From Holtermannia corniformis (lineage: Eukaryota; Basidiomycota; Tremellomycetes; Holtermanniales): a DNA stretch of 64,000 bases. The DNA lies in NCBI GenBank assembly GCA_001599935.1, contig BCIJ01000010.1, positions 246,444 through 310,443 of the forward strand. Direction: 5' to 3'. This document shows, in pieces, positions 63,101-64,000 of this stretch (position 1 is its first letter; every line of letters starts with the position of its first letter). The translations under genes and the position numbers were made by a program. Below the pieces are notes generated by a model that was given only the letters and a program-made list of their open reading frames with translations, was not told the DNA's origin and made no database searches.

Positions 63101-64000
63101 ATTGGGTGACAGCGTCGTTTCGTGTCGATATCTGTGGTGTGAGCCACATGAAGCAGATGAACACACTTACTCTGGTCGGCGACCTGGAACAACACACTCG
63201 GTCTCCGCCTTGTACTTGCATACAGAGGTCTACAAGTCATCAGCCTTGGCAGTACACAACCGCGTGGGCATACTCTTGTAGCTATGAAAAGACTTTCGAG
63301 GTGCTCGTCCGCACGGACGTCGGTCAAAATATCCTCTGGTAGATGAACGCTACCAATGACACGCAATGTGGTCAAATCGACCTTGAACAGCTACCGAACA
63401 TGATCAGTATATCATTCATGAAGCCGCGCATACGTACATCGACTGCAGTGTCTGTCCACCCGAAGCCAGACCCTTGCTCGTTGAGACGGAGTCGCGTCCA
63501 GCCTCCACCTCCGTCTCGCTCAACCTCGACCCCTTCTGCGACAACAAGCTGCGTTGCGACGTTTGACGCCGGTTTGAGTTCTGTCTTGCCGAGCTTTCGT
63601 GACGCAAGCAGCTTGCTGAGGTTTTTGCCACCCAGCGAATCGGTGAAAGCATCAAACCGGCTGGTGTGGGCTTCGGGAGCGTCGTCACGCGCAGCGGGTC
63701 CACTATGCGATGATCTACGAGCAAGCAGGTGCTTACGGCTGTCGTTTGTGGGTTCGGCCACTGATAGTTTGTCGGATGAGGGACCTGATGTGGCATTGGC
63801 GGGCATGTTTGCGATTGACTGTGATTTATGCAGTGTTGGTCTGCTATCAGAGCCTCGCGGAGTATGTGCGGATGAAGGGAAAATGACAGGGTAGGCCATG
63901 AGCGAGGTAGGTGTCGAGTGGAGAAGGAAGGGAACACCTACGAGACATGAGTTAGCGTCCGATAAAAGAGGTCCGATCGGTTGGTACCTTGCTTGGTCTT
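60173..64000 (-). CDS. WDR7/rabconnectin-3-beta-like WD40 protein, 5' part beyond the window
   Basis: The gene enters from beyond position 64000. The first exon fully inside the window reads VPFLLHSTPTSLMAYPVIFP after an acceptor at about 63935. Blocks follow: LARRSSHSGPAARDDAPEAH, TSRFDAFTDSLGGKNLSKLL and, further, FLGNHNLLVTYTNGKARVWN followed by VDTGEFRRSTGLDAAEEMLN, typical of the rabconnectin-3 beta family. A long helical (HEAT-like) section contains IAVLHIATSNTPLFMTTLSM and REEVWQAATVILNELVSA. The C-terminal propeller blades are IDFFSGTQKLAVGTHEGAVI and VSAVSFSTDGRRLVTVSLDE, ending in a domain of about 30 residues and QLTFAT at 60173. Animal WDR7 works with DMXL/rabconnectin-3-alpha to assemble the vacuolar ATPase; yeast lacks an obvious WDR7. 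Many short introns occur and not all were placed. Confidence 0.78.

Noticed and set aside
1..64000. CRISPR arrays, tRNA or rRNA genes, transposons and viral genes
   Set aside because: No spaced direct repeats, cloverleaf-compatible B-box motifs, transposase or reverse transcriptase motifs, or viral domains were seen on either strand.

Overview
The window is 64 kb of dense nuclear DNA from a fungus, most likely a basidiomycete yeast or yeast-like species. Nearly every gene is broken by GT-AG introns that I measure at about 40-60 nt (many are 46-48 nt), base composition is moderately GC-rich, and intergenic gaps are short. A Pucciniomycotina affiliation (Mixia-like compactness) is only a guess. 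I see no CRISPR array, rRNA, tRNA gene or transposon.

Layout. 0-10 kb: edge fragment of a minus-strand gene, an unrecognised gene, a TMEM70/TMEM186-like mitochondrial membrane protein, THO subunit HPR1/THOC1, mitochondrial translation factor GUF1 and the Qa-SNARE TLG2. 10-17 kb is the least conserved part: an F-box-like protein, two small orphan proteins that may be related, a secreted histidine-phosphatase-fold protein and an unrecognised basic Ser/Pro-rich protein. 17-29 kb: mitoribosomal mS33, ribosome-export GTPase LSG1, splicing factor SYF1, the chitin synthase activator SKT5/CHS4 with a C-terminal CaaX box, mitoribosomal uL3m and tRNA methyltransferase TRM5. 29-34 kb: a single reading frame that joins tRNA 2'-phosphotransferase (TPT1) to histidinol phosphatase (HIS2), then a Thr/Ser-rich single-pass membrane protein. 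34-48 kb: COG3, RRP1, TIM13, LTV1, an NR2C2AP-like F5/8C-domain protein and a large paladin-like phosphatase with three repeats. 48-64 kb: an EED-like WD40 protein, a CAP/PR-1 secreted protein, WDR70, FMP52, BFR1, ALG5, TSC13 and a WDR7/rabconnectin-3-beta-like protein running off the end.

Themes. Ribosome assembly and translation are strongly represented (LSG1, RRP1, LTV1; GUF1, mS33, uL3m; TRM5, TPT1), as are ER/Golgi lipid, glycan and vesicle functions (ALG5, TSC13, COG3, TLG2). These are housekeeping genes and the clustering may be chance. Strands alternate almost gene by gene, and ten of eleven convergent pairs have only 18-121 bp between stop codons, so overlapping antisense 3' UTRs are expected.

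The most interesting observation is the TPT1-HIS2 fusion: both parts look full length with active-site motifs intact, and no stop codon or promoter-sized gap separates them. Others are micro-exons of 11-17 nt (one carrying the catalytic Cys of the paladin-like protein), an LSG1 intron placed directly after the ATG plus a GC-AG intron, and the orphan pair at 12.8-14.5 kb.
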